A stretch of 49,240 nucleotides of DNA from a virus: positions 1 to 49,240 of the IMG/VR virus record IMGVR_UViG_3300013099_000027; one strand, given 5' to 3'. The notes beneath the pieces were generated by a model, which did not search any database, was not told the origin of the DNA, and was given only the letters and a program-made list of their open reading frames with translations. A program made the translations under genes and the position numbers. Positions 7,638 to 14,099 of this stretch are shown here, piece by piece (position 1 is the stretch's first letter; every line of letters starts with the position of its first letter).

Positions 7638-8095
7638 CAACTCTCTTTTTGAGTATTAATTTTCAATTCTGAATATAATTTTAAACATTTTTCTTCAACA
7701 CTTGGATCTATATACCAGTTTCTACTATTTCCCTGAATAAATACATCGTTTTGTCTTAAAAGCTTTAAAGCTTTTTCTACACGTACTAATGGGATTTGAG
7801 TTTTTTTACTAATGTTTGCAGCAGAAATATCTTCGATACCTTCTTTTTTATTATTTAGGAAAAACCGCATAATAATAAGTTCTGCTTTTGGATACACATA
7901 GGGAGCCAATAGTTTTTTTAAGCGAATTACCTTTCTTTCGTTAAAAAAATTCTGTATATAATCTATAGAACGAAGAACTAATTCTATTAATTTATCTAAA
8001 AGCGCTAACCCACTTATTACACCAACTATTATTATAATAATATCGATTAGGAATTCTAATAATAAAATAGTATAAGGAGATTGAAATTCAAACAT
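7637..8095 (-). CDS. Membrane-anchored winged-helix protein
   Basis: I place the start at 8095 (MFEFQSPYTILLLEFLID, 152 residues), because the upstream part to 8155 overlaps another small gene and lacks conserved character. The N-terminus holds one long hydrophobic segment (about residues 10-38, FLIDIIIIIVGVISGLALL), probably a membrane anchor. An amphipathic basic linker follows. A C-terminal winged-helix-like domain (about 65-140) has ISAANISKKTQIPLVRVEKA as the helix-turn-helix and NSRNWYID as the wing. A DNA-binding domain tethered to the membrane is unusual in phage early operons. It could regulate transcription from the membrane or hold DNA there. Function inferred only from layout. Confidence 0.6.
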   Translation of the reverse strand: MFEFQSPYTILLLEFLIDIIIIIVGVISGLALLDKLIELVLRSIDYIQNFFNERKVIRLKKLLAPYVYPKAELIIMRFFLNNKKEGIEDISAANISKKTQIPLVRVEKALKLLRQNDVFIQGNSRNWYIDPSVEEKCLKLYSELKINTQKES

Positions 8096-8261
8096 TATGA
8101 CTTCTCTTTTTCCTATTGTAATATACATTAATTGATGAAAACACCTGTGCGGCACATTCTATAATTAGAATAAAAAGCGCACCTTCTATAGGGTCCATAT
8201 TTTTAATTAATGTATATGTAATCACTGCTCTAGCAAGAGTTCTTAATATAAATGTACTCAT
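8088..8261 (-). CDS. Small membrane protein (57 residues)
   Basis: A short frame starting MSTFILRTLARAVITYTLIK with two hydrophobic stretches (about 3-19 and 27-45, GALFILIIECAAQVFSS) and a basic tail (YYNRKKRS). It starts in an ATGA overlap with the upstream gene and overlaps the start of the membrane-anchored winged-helix gene by eight bases. Coupling on both sides supports it as a real gene whose product may act in the membrane with its neighbours. Confidence 0.55.
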   Translation of the reverse strand: MSTFILRTLARAVITYTLIKNMDPIEGALFILIIECAAQVFSSINVYYNRKKRSHNV

Positions 8262-8422
8262 TTTTTTTCTCCTGTGTTAAAATTTTGAATATAATTCATC
8301 TTGAATCTAGTTTTTTGATCGGGATTTTCGACAAAGAATTTCTTCTGTAATTCTTTAGTTGTTAATATTGTTATTAAGCTTAGTAGAACAAATTGGGAAA
8401 TAATTATTAATACTGATGTCAT
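8258..8422 (-). CDS. Small membrane protein (54 residues)
   Basis: A short frame with one N-terminal membrane helix (MTSVLIIISQFVLLSLITIL) and a basic, polar remainder (KELQKKFFVENPDQKTRFKM). Its 3' end contains the GGAGAA ribosome site and ATGA overlap for the next membrane protein. Topology suggests an N-terminal anchor with the tail in the cytoplasm. No family recognised. Confidence 0.5.
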   Translation of the reverse strand: MTSVLIIISQFVLLSLITILTTKELQKKFFVENPDQKTRFKMNYIQNFNTGEKK

Positions 8423-8444
8423 TACTCTTACCTTTATTTTAAAA

Positions 8445-8762
8445 TTATTGTTTTGTAGATTTAGTTTCTTTTCTAACTCTCTTCAAATGTAATTGTAGAA
8501 TTATATTTAAAGTTTCCTCTTTGAATTTATAAATACCTATCTTTTCAAGATTAACAATAACACCATCATTTTTAAAAGTTTTGATTATGCCATATATAGT
8601 CGGTTTAGATATTTTAGTTATTTCATTTATACGCTTAGGTGAAAAATAAAATATAAAGTCTTCTGCTTCTTCTATCAAAAAATCAAAAACAATTAATTGA
8701 GACTTAGAATATTTTTCTAACGATCGAAAGGCTTCTTTATAAGCATATATATTTTGTTTCAT
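8445..8762 (-). CDS. Winged-helix DNA-binding protein, first gene of leftward operon
   Basis: A 105-residue protein with a winged helix-turn-helix: FSPKRINEITKISKPTIYGI as helices two and three, followed by IIKTFKNDGVIVNLEKIGIY as the wing. The N-terminus is helical. Length and pattern recall small regulators (MarR/TrmB-like) and RepL-type plasmid proteins, without clear membership of either. The start has a strong GAGGAG ribosome site. As the first gene after the leftward promoter it probably controls early transcription or replication. DNA binding is well supported, the role is inferred. Confidence 0.65.
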   Translation of the reverse strand: MKQNIYAYKEAFRSLEKYSKSQLIVFDFLIEEAEDFIFYFSPKRINEITKISKPTIYGIIKTFKNDGVIVNLEKIGIYKFKEETLNIILQLHLKRVRKETKSTKQ

Positions 8763-8836
8763 CGCTCCTCTTTTTATATATTTTACGCCTTATTTGTTGA
8801 CTTTTTCTTAGTACTTGTGGTTGAAGAAAAAATTGT

Positions 8837-8890
8837 TTATTTAATGCGTAAAGGTTCAAATACAAAGCTTTTATTGAAAAATAACTGCAT
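8837..8890 (-). other. Possible 17-residue leader peptide
   Basis: In the 145-base leader between the leftward promoter (8914-8942) and the first early gene, a minus-strand ATG preceded by AGAGG opens a 17-codon frame beginning MQLFFNKSFVFEP. The ribosome site is good but the frame is short and could be chance. If translated it could act as an upstream regulatory peptide. Confidence 0.25.
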
Positions 8891-8913
8891 TTTCCTCTAT
8901 CAACTTATTTACA

Positions 8914-8942
8914 ATAGTAAACGGCCTTATATCCACAGTCAA
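8914..8942 (-). promoter_or_regulatory. Leftward early promoter
   Basis: On the minus strand a TTGACT -35 box (8937-8942) is followed after exactly 17 bases by TACTAT (8914-8919). It is the best sigma-70 match upstream of the leftward operon, with a predicted start near 8907. It would drive all genes from 8762 down to the hairpin at 1317-1365. Confidence 0.6.
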
Positions 8943-9021
8943 GCTTTTTTTGGGTTTTTATTGATAAAATATTACAACCCTTTAAAAAAACACATAGCCG
9001 CACTCATATTTACTAAGATTC

Positions 9022-9077
9022 ATTAACACTTCTATTAGGAAGATGTTAATATATTTTAATCAAAGTATATTAACATC
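9022..9077 (+). promoter_or_regulatory. Rightward early promoter with three operator half-sites
   Basis: The heptamer ATTAACA occurs at 9022-9028 and 9069-9075, and in reverse (TGTTAAT) at 9044-9050. The second and third form a perfect 12-bp inverted repeat (9042-9053 with 9066-9077). A weak promoter TTAACA (9023-9028), 17 bases, TTAATA (9046-9051) lies exactly under the first two sites. A protein binding the sites would therefore block polymerase. The XRE regulator (1686-2009) is the obvious candidate binder, as inference. The rest of the 8763-9103 gap holds only the leftward promoter and leader. I see no gene on the plus strand there. Confidence 0.5.
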
Positions 9078-9103
9078 GTTTTTATTCATTTTTTACCTCT
9101 GAG

Positions 9104-10609
9104 GTGCAAAAAGTACTTTCTAAACTTCCTTGGATATGTATGCTTAATTTTCTAACTATTTATTATCTCAAAACAAACAATAAAATGAACCACTCTTCGA
9201 CTGCTTCAGATTTGATTATCTTAAAAAAGAAAGAGCAGCTGTATAGCGTAATCTTATATAATAATGGGCGCCCAGATCGCTTAGCTATTGATCTTTATTA
9301 TGATACTTTGCGTTCTTGGTACTATTCAAACAAATTACAAACTAAAGGTGTGTATTGTCGATTAAAGAAAATAGCTAAGTCTTATGGTACTACGACAGAG
9401 ACTATAAGAAGAAAGTTAGTGAAGCTCGAGAAACTTGGACTTATCAGCCGTAGTTATGAGCATCAAGAAACTGTTGCAATTAAAAACTTCAATCGACTTG
9501 TTATTTACGTCTGGAAAAAGACTCCTTATTTTAATAATATTCATGGTGTTTCTAGAGAAGAAATTACTCAAATTAGTCCCCATACAAGTGCTATCTATTT
9601 ACAAGAAAAACGCAAGGTTATTTTACCCCAAAAAAGCATGTTAAATTTACCCCTCGAACCCTTTATAACAAAAGGCATTCAGCTATCTACCCCCTCCCCA
9701 CACGGAATAGGGGTACCCCCTCCCCACACGGAGGAGGGGACAAAAGAACTAAATATAGTAAGAAAGAAAGAAAGAAAGAAAGAAGAAAGAAAGAAAAAAG
9801 CTAATATATTTTTTCAGCAATCCAGAGAGGAGAAAGAGAGGGTTTATTCTAAGCCCATTTCCCCTACTAACATTTATCAAGAACCAAGGACTCTGGCAGA
9901 ACATTACCCAATGTCAGAAAAGACTTGTACGGAGCTTAGAATTAGATCTAGTAGATGTTTCACTACCAATGCCATGAATGAGATCTTACTGAACATGTCA
10001 ACCAAACCTAAATGCAAAGATTATGTTTTTAAATCTGATAAAAGTTTTCTAACGTATATGACGACGACTTACAAAAGAGAATTGAGAGATGCTGTACAGA
10101 CTCAAGGAGCTAATTATTATATTAAAAACAATCATTCGGGTGAAGAGAGCGTGATACAAAAACAAAAGGAAAAACAAGTTGACACTTTATTCAAAGAGCT
10201 AGAAGATCGATCTATCTACGATAATTCAGACCAGCACAGACTAAAAGTCAAATTAATCAATACTATGGAAAAACAGCAAGCATACAACTTGGTGAGCAAT
10301 ATTAACTTTATGCGTTTAAATGAATCTACTCTGGAATTTCATGTGTATGAAACAGTAGAGATATCTAGTTTTCACAAAGACACTATTTTATCCGAAGCCA
10401 GATACATGGTGGACTATTGGGGAATTAAAAGTATAGATTTCGTGGTAACAAAAGAACCGTACAAAGAAACTTGCAAACAAGAGGAATACGATCCTTACGG
10501 AGGGGAAAAGAAAGCATATCAATTAGCTAGTCGACCAATGAAAAGTCTTACAACGGCATTCAAGGATTTAGATTTAACCAAATTTTTTAGGAGTCAAGAA
10601 ACCACATGA
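9104..10609 (+). CDS. Replication initiator-like protein with winged-helix N-terminus
   Basis: The start is uncertain: GTG at 9104 has GAGG directly against it, and ATGs at 9140 or 9185 are possible (the last gives MNHSSTASDLI). Residues about 60-140 form a winged helix (GVYCRLKKIAKSYGTTTETI, KLEKLGLISRSYEH). The middle is low-complexity (Pro/His, then Lys/Glu-rich, encoded by repeats at 9688-9798). The C-terminal 150 residues contain a mixed alpha/beta region (NESTLEFHVYETVEISSFHK, MVDYWGIKSIDFVVTK) that resembles domains of rickettsial plasmid DnaA-like proteins. It overlaps the helicase start by four bases (ATGA). It probably binds the origin and loads the helicase. Family assignment is tentative. 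Confidence 0.6.
   Translation: MQKVLSKLPWICMLNFLTIYYLKTNNKMNHSSTASDLIILKKKEQLYSVILYNNGRPDRLAIDLYYDTLRSWYYSNKLQTKGVYCRLKKIAKSYGTTTETIRRKLVKLEKLGLISRSYEHQETVAIKNFNRLVIYVWKKTPYFNNIHGVSREEITQISPHTSAIYLQEKRKVILPQKSMLNLPLEPFITKGIQLSTPSPHGIGVPPPHTEEGTKELNIVRKKERKKEERKKKANIFFQQSREEKERVYSKPISPTNIYQEPRTLAEHYPMSEKTCTELRIRSSRCFTTNAMNEILLNMSTKPKCKDYVFKSDKSFLTYMTTTYKRELRDAVQTQGANYYIKNNHSGEESVIQKQKEKQVDTLFKELEDRSIYDNSDQHRLKVKLINTMEKQQAYNLVSNINFMRLNESTLEFHVYETVEISSFHKDTILSEARYMVDYWGIKSIDFVVTKEPYKETCKQEEYDPYGGEKKAYQLASRPMKSLTTAFKDLDLTKFFRSQETT
9688..9739 (+). repeat. Two 26-bp tandem repeats, candidate origin iterons
   Basis: Two adjacent 26-bp units (9688-9713 and 9714-9739) match at 24 positions. Each starts TACCCCCTCCCCACACGGA and ends in AGGGG, so each is also partly self-complementary. 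They are strikingly GC-rich in an AT-rich genome and lie inside the initiator gene. A purine-only GAAA tract follows. The layout recalls lambda, whose iterons lie within gene O. Confidence 0.6.
9760..9798 (+). repeat. Purine (GAAA)n tract next to candidate iterons
   Basis: About 39 bases of nearly pure A and G, mostly GAAA units, encoding an RKKERKKE-type linker in the initiator. The strand asymmetry could help DNA opening or form unusual structures next to the GC-rich repeats. It may also be a simple slippage repeat in a flexible linker. Confidence 0.55.
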
Positions 10610-12003
10610 CTAATACTTCAAGAATCATTCCTAATAACTTCAAAGCAGAGCAAATGCTATTAGGGGCATTATTAATTAACTCTGACGTATACGAGCAAAT
10701 AGAAGACTTTTTGCATAAAGAACATTTCTTCGAACCTCTGCATAAAAGAATCTTTGGAGCGATAAAAGAGCTGAAAATCAAGGAGTTACGGGCTGATCCA
10801 ATAACAATTAGATCTATGTTGGAAAAAGATCCTTTGTATCAAGACGCCAAGGGAGATGAGTATTTAATCAATCTAACGACGTTAGCTATGATGGTATTTA
10901 ATATCAGAGACTATGGCAAAGTTGTTTATGATCTGTCTTTAAAACGTAATTTAATTGCCATCGGAGAGCAAATAGTAAACGAAGCTTATGAATCAACTTT
11001 ATCAGTCGGAGGTGATGAACAATTAGAGAAAGCGGAGAATCGAATATTCCAGCTTGCTGATAAAGGGCTTAATGAAAAAGAATTTCTTTCTTTGCACGAA
11101 GCTGGGAAAATTGCAGTTGAGCAAATAGAAAAAACTATCAAACAGGGAAATACCCCAACTGGAGTTACAAGCGGTATCGATGCACTTGATTATAATTTGT
11201 GGGGATTCCAAAATTCTGATTTAATAATTATAGCTGGTCGTCCTTCAATGGGTAAAACAGCTTTTGCTGTTAACTTCGCCTATAACGCCTGTAAATCGTT
11301 CCTAAGGGGCGAAAATAAAAACAAGGTACGTTCGGTTCTGTTCTTCTCGTTAGAGATGTCCTCGGATCAGCTAGCTATGCGTATGCTGCATAAAATAGCT
11401 AGACTTAACGTCAAAGCCTTAAAAAGCGGAAAATTCGGAGAAGAGGATTACTCCCTCTTGAGAAAAACATTACAAGGATTTGAAGAATTGCCTTTTCATA
11501 TTGATGATACTCCCGCACTTTCTATTACTGCATTTAAAAGAAAAGCACGTAAAATGTATAGAAAACATAATGCAGGTATTATTTTTGTTGATTATCTTCA
11601 GTTGATGAAAGGAACTTCTAAAGAAAATAGAATGTCTGAAATTACAGAAATAACACAAGGATTAAAAGCCTTGGCAAAAGAGCTTAATATTCCTATTATA
11701 GCTCTAGCGCAATTATCAAGAGCTGTTGAACAACGTGAAGATAAAAGACCCCTACTTTCAGACTTGCGCGAATCAGGTTCTATAGAACAAGATGCAGATG
11801 TAGTAATGTTTATCTACAGAGAAGAATATTATTTAAAAAGAAAAATGGGTGATATTAATCATCCAGAATATAATTCTCATCTTAAAAAATTAAATAGCGT
11901 CTTTGGCACCGCCGAAATTATAATTGCTAAACATAGAAACGGATCTATTGGCACTGTTAAAGTTAACTATGAAGACCAATACCATAACATCGATAATTTT
12001 TAA
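10606..12003 (+). CDS. dnaB: Replicative DNA helicase DnaB
   Basis: A 465-residue protein of normal DnaB length. The N-terminal collar domain begins PNNFKAEQMLLGALLINSD. A linker helix leads to the RecA-like ATPase with Walker A GRPSMGKTAFA (about 211-221), FFSLEMSSDQLAMRM, Walker B IIFVDYLQLM (about 325) and the arginine-finger region SRAVEQREDKRPLLSDLRES. It unwinds DNA at the fork as a hexamer. The ATGA overlap with the initiator gene links the two in translation, consistent with helicase loading by that protein. No primase was seen in the window, so host DnaG is probably recruited. Confidence 0.95.
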   Translation: MTNTSRIIPNNFKAEQMLLGALLINSDVYEQIEDFLHKEHFFEPLHKRIFGAIKELKIKELRADPITIRSMLEKDPLYQDAKGDEYLINLTTLAMMVFNIRDYGKVVYDLSLKRNLIAIGEQIVNEAYESTLSVGGDEQLEKAENRIFQLADKGLNEKEFLSLHEAGKIAVEQIEKTIKQGNTPTGVTSGIDALDYNLWGFQNSDLIIIAGRPSMGKTAFAVNFAYNACKSFLRGENKNKVRSVLFFSLEMSSDQLAMRMLHKIARLNVKALKSGKFGEEDYSLLRKTLQGFEELPFHIDDTPALSITAFKRKARKMYRKHNAGIIFVDYLQLMKGTSKENRMSEITEITQGLKALAKELNIPIIALAQLSRAVEQREDKRPLLSDLRESGSIEQDADVVMFIYREEYYLKRKMGDINHPEYNSHLKKLNSVFGTAEIIIAKHRNGSIGTVKVNYEDQYHNIDNF

Positions 12004-12017
12004 ATTAGGAGGCTAAA

Positions 12018-12425
12018 ATGCAAAGTAGTGCAGAAATACAAATAATAGGATATGTCCATAAAGACCCAAAATTTCCTATGGAAGAAAAATATCCTAATTG
12101 GGTAACTTTTACAGTAGTTGTGAATAGAAAATATAAAGATAAAACAGGAGCTGAACAAGAAGATACAACATGGTTTGACTGTAAATCTAGTTCAGAAAAA
12201 CTCTCTGCTAATATTAAGCAAATTGTGAAAGATAGACAGGGGATTCTTATCAAAGGAACTCCTAAGCCTAGAGCTTATTTAGCTAATGATGGAGAAGCTA
12301 AAGGTGCTATAGAAATAGTGATTCATAGTTTTAACATACTAACTTATCCGAATCCAAAAGAGCCAGAAGCGAAGAAAGAATTTATTAATACGAATGTAAT
12401 TCAAGATGATGAAATTCCTTTTTAA
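12018..12425 (+). CDS. ssb: Single-stranded DNA-binding protein
   Basis: A 135-residue SSB with an OB-fold core (residues 5-110: IQIIGYVHKDPKFPMEE, WVTFTVVVNRKYKDKTG, TTWFDCKSSSEKLSANI, GILIKGTPKPRAYL). A very short linker leads to the acidic DDEIPF tip that recruits other replication proteins. It is shorter than typical bacterial SSBs (about 150-180), mainly because the glycine-rich linker is missing. AGGAGG lies upstream of the start. It follows dnaB by 14 bases and completes the replication module. Confidence 0.93.
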   Translation: MQSSAEIQIIGYVHKDPKFPMEEKYPNWVTFTVVVNRKYKDKTGAEQEDTTWFDCKSSSEKLSANIKQIVKDRQGILIKGTPKPRAYLANDGEAKGAIEIVIHSFNILTYPNPKEPEAKKEFINTNVIQDDEIPF

Positions 12426-12443
12426 ACAAAAAGTAAAAATAAC

Positions 12444-12493
12444 TTGCAATGTGACGCGTCATGCTGCATAATGCACCTACATTAATTATGCAG
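12444..12493 (+). promoter_or_regulatory. Promoter with palindromic operator and inverted repeat
   Basis: TTGCAA (12444-12449), 17 bases, CATAAT (12467-12472) makes a good sigma-70 promoter for the gene at 12506. The perfect palindrome TGACGCGTCA (12452-12461) fills the spacer. A second inverted repeat, CTGCATAAT (12464-12472) with ATTATGCAG (12485-12493), spans the -10 and the start of transcription. A repressor bound at either would shut the promoter. Self-regulation by the downstream antitoxin-like proteins is a reasonable guess. Confidence 0.55.
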
Positions 12494-12505
12494 TAGTGTC
12501 TTAAT

Positions 12506-12910
12506 ATGAAAAAAGCAGAAATAATTGTTGATTTGATCGACAAAAACCTACCTATACCCGAAGCTTTGGATGTAAAAATCAAAGAAGGTCTTCAAAATAT
12601 CAAAGATGGAGAAGTTCATTCATTTGAATATAGACCTAATCATTTTTTAACTCAGACCTATGTAAAAAGTTTTAAGGAGTTAAAAAATGATGCCAATAGT
12701 TTAGCTGTTAAAATATTGATGAACATACATAGTATCTCAACGAAAAATCTTAAGAAACATCCAGAACAAGATTATTTTATTATCACTTTTGATACTATTA
12801 GCAGTAATCTGTTTGTTGCTTATAAAGTTACACACGAACTTCCTGAATCTTTATATGAAATAATAGCTATTCATTCTGAGCCTAAAGAGAATGCCCCTAC
12901 TTTTCATTAA
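12506..12910 (+). CDS. Possible antitoxin-RelE-like fusion protein
   Basis: A 134-residue protein. The N-terminal part (about 25-50, KIKEGLQNIKDGEVHSFEY) resembles the end of ribbon-helix-helix antitoxins (EGLxDxxxGRVxxxEE). The C-terminal part (about 55-125) has the order expected of a small RelE/ParE fold: TYVKSFKELKNDANSLAVKI helices, DYFIITFDTISSNLFVAYKV strands and SLYEIIAIHSE as the last strand. Catalytic residues are not evident. It is the first of four similarly built proteins. The relation to RelE is by pattern only, with no close family recognised. Confidence 0.45.
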   Translation: MKKAEIIVDLIDKNLPIPEALDVKIKEGLQNIKDGEVHSFEYRPNHFLTQTYVKSFKELKNDANSLAVKILMNIHSISTKNLKKHPEQDYFIITFDTISSNLFVAYKVTHELPESLYEIIAIHSEPKENAPTFH

Positions 12911-12980
12911 CTATAATTAGAAAATTATCATGACTTTTTAAGAAAGTAGAAGAAATAGTTAATTACTGAAAATTATAAAA

Positions 12981-13370
12981 ATGAGAAATATAATGATGAA
13001 TAATGAAAAAGATATACCCCTTTGGAAAGATGAGGGGCCTGAAAATTTATTACCTAGCTTTGGAAAAAAAGTTAATACAGCTATCGAAGAATTAAAATAT
13101 TTTGATTTTACAGAATTCGAAACTGATAAAATCTATCAAAGTCCAACCTTTTTTAAAGACTTTGAAGAATTATCCAAAGAAGATCAAGCCTTTTTATGTG
13201 CTCTACTAGCAGCAAAAGATTCTTTGACGAAGCTAAGAATCTTTACTAAAGATAATCCAGAAATGATGGTGAGAGATGTTACTGCCAACGATAGACGGTT
13301 TAATATAGCTTATGTCTGTCCAAAGGAAGATGCATATTTCTTATTAGCGTTTTATGAAGAAGATAGATAA
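12981..13370 (+). CDS. RelE/ParE-fold-like protein
   Basis: A 129-residue protein (the start could be any of three Mets within six codons). After an N-terminal helical part it shows SPTFFKDFEELSKEDQAFL, very like the first strand and helix of RelE/ParE toxins. RRFNIAYVCPKEDAYFLLAF follows, resembling their last strands (R-x-x-IAYxx...YxLLA). The usual catalytic set of RelE is not clear, so it could be inactive or ParE-like. It lies between two related genes. Confidence 0.5.
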   Translation: MRNIMMNNEKDIPLWKDEGPENLLPSFGKKVNTAIEELKYFDFTEFETDKIYQSPTFFKDFEELSKEDQAFLCALLAAKDSLTKLRIFTKDNPEMMVRDVTANDRRFNIAYVCPKEDAYFLLAFYEEDR

Positions 13371-13382
13371 AGAGGTAATGAT

Positions 13383-13781
13383 ATGACCAACGAAACAAAA
13401 ACTGAGAAAAAGACCTTCTCGTCGAAGGAATTCCCGAATAAAATAATTGAGGGGATGGGCGAGATAATAGATCAATATCTTGATATTCTATTTAAAGATA
13501 TATTGGGTGAGAATCGGCTTTTTACTGCAACTCCAACAGCTAATAAGATTATTCAACAGTGGCATAAATCTCAAAGAGAACATATTTTAGGGTCCTTAGC
13601 AGAGTTTAAAACAAAAAAGAAAGTATTCTCAGGGTTGACTAAAGAAGGACTTAATAATTATTCAATTCATGTGATTAATTATAATGGAATATATATATCT
13701 ATCGCTTACACTTGTATGTGCGCTGATGAAAATCATTATTGCCTAATTGCTATTGATGAGAATGCTGAGGTGTGGAATTGA
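13383..13781 (+). CDS. RelE/ParE-fold-like protein, 3' end fused to tRNA-His remnant
   Basis: A 132-residue protein with AGAGG before the start. A basic N-terminal tail and long helix precede the toxin-like part: ATPTANKIIQQWHKSQREHI and YNGIYISIAYTCMCADENHY-CLIAIDE, matching the strand order of its neighbours. The last codons and stop (GCT GAG GTG TGG AAT TGA) run into a tRNA-His fragment on the opposite strand. The original C-terminus may thus have been replaced by recombination. Function unknown. Confidence 0.45.
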   Translation: MTNETKTEKKTFSSKEFPNKIIEGMGEIIDQYLDILFKDILGENRLFTATPTANKIIQQWHKSQREHILGSLAEFKTKKKVFSGLTKEGLNNYSIHVINYNGIYISIAYTCMCADENHYCLIAIDENAEVWN

Positions 13782-13836
13782 ACTGACGTTTCTAGGATCA
13801 CAACCTAGTGTTCTAACCACTGAACTACGTTCGCCA
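13778..13836 (-). pseudogene. Truncated tRNA-His (GTG anticodon), 3' part missing
   Basis: Read on the minus strand, the 5' acceptor strand GGCGAACG, U8-A9, a D-arm closed by GTTC/GAAC and a perfect anticodon arm (CTAGG, loop TTGTGAT, CCTAG) are all present. The 5' half of the T-arm (GTCAG TTCAATT) follows. The next bases (CCACACCTCAGC) pair with neither the T-stem nor the acceptor, so the molecule breaks off at the T-loop. It cannot form a normal tRNA. The junction lies in the stop codon of the gene at 13383-13781. Confidence 0.7.
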
Positions 13837-13856
13837 TAATAATGAGAATAAACTAG

Positions 13857-13880
13857 ACTTGGTTTATATATAAAACAAGT
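13857..13880. promoter_or_regulatory. Near-perfect 24-bp palindrome upstream of ParD-like gene
   Basis: A 24-base palindrome with arms ACTTG and CAAGT and an AT core (TTTATATATAAA), broken by one mismatched pair. It lies 12 bases before the ParD-like start, where ribbon-helix-helix antitoxins usually bind to repress their own operon. The AT core may double as a -10 region. Confidence 0.5.
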
Positions 13881-13892
13881 AGAAATAGTAGC

Positions 13893-14099
13893 ATGATAAA
13901 AAAAACTAAAACTATAAGAATCCCAGTAGATCTTGCTAATGAAGCTAGCATTGTAGCTAAGATATTAAATCGTTCGGTTAATGGTCAAGTAGCTCATTGG
14001 CTTAAATTAGGGATGCAAGCAGAGGCTAACCCACAATTAAGTTTAGTAGATATCTGTACTAAAGAAATAAAAGAAGCGATGGAGAATAAGAATGATTAA
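13893..14099 (+). CDS. ParD-like antitoxin (ribbon-helix-helix family)
   Basis: A 68-residue protein matching the ParD-like antitoxin family: KTIRIPVDLANEASIVAKIL as strand and first helix, NRSVNGQVAHWLKLGMQAEA as second helix with the conserved Q-x-x-HW-x-x-LG, then a short helical tail that would hold a toxin. Such proteins bind palindromic DNA as dimers and neutralise a ParE toxin. Its stop overlaps the next gene by eight bases. That gene carries a second ParD-like domain joined to a toxin-like domain, so this protein may act as its partner or competitor. Confidence 0.75.
   Translation: MIKKTKTIRIPVDLANEASIVAKILNRSVNGQVAHWLKLGMQAEANPQLSLVDICTKEIKEAMENKND

Noticed and set aside
8754-9026. 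90-codon plus-strand frame in the early switch region
   Set aside because: It covers the leftward promoter and leader, has no ribosome site and a composition typical of translated AT-rich non-coding DNA.
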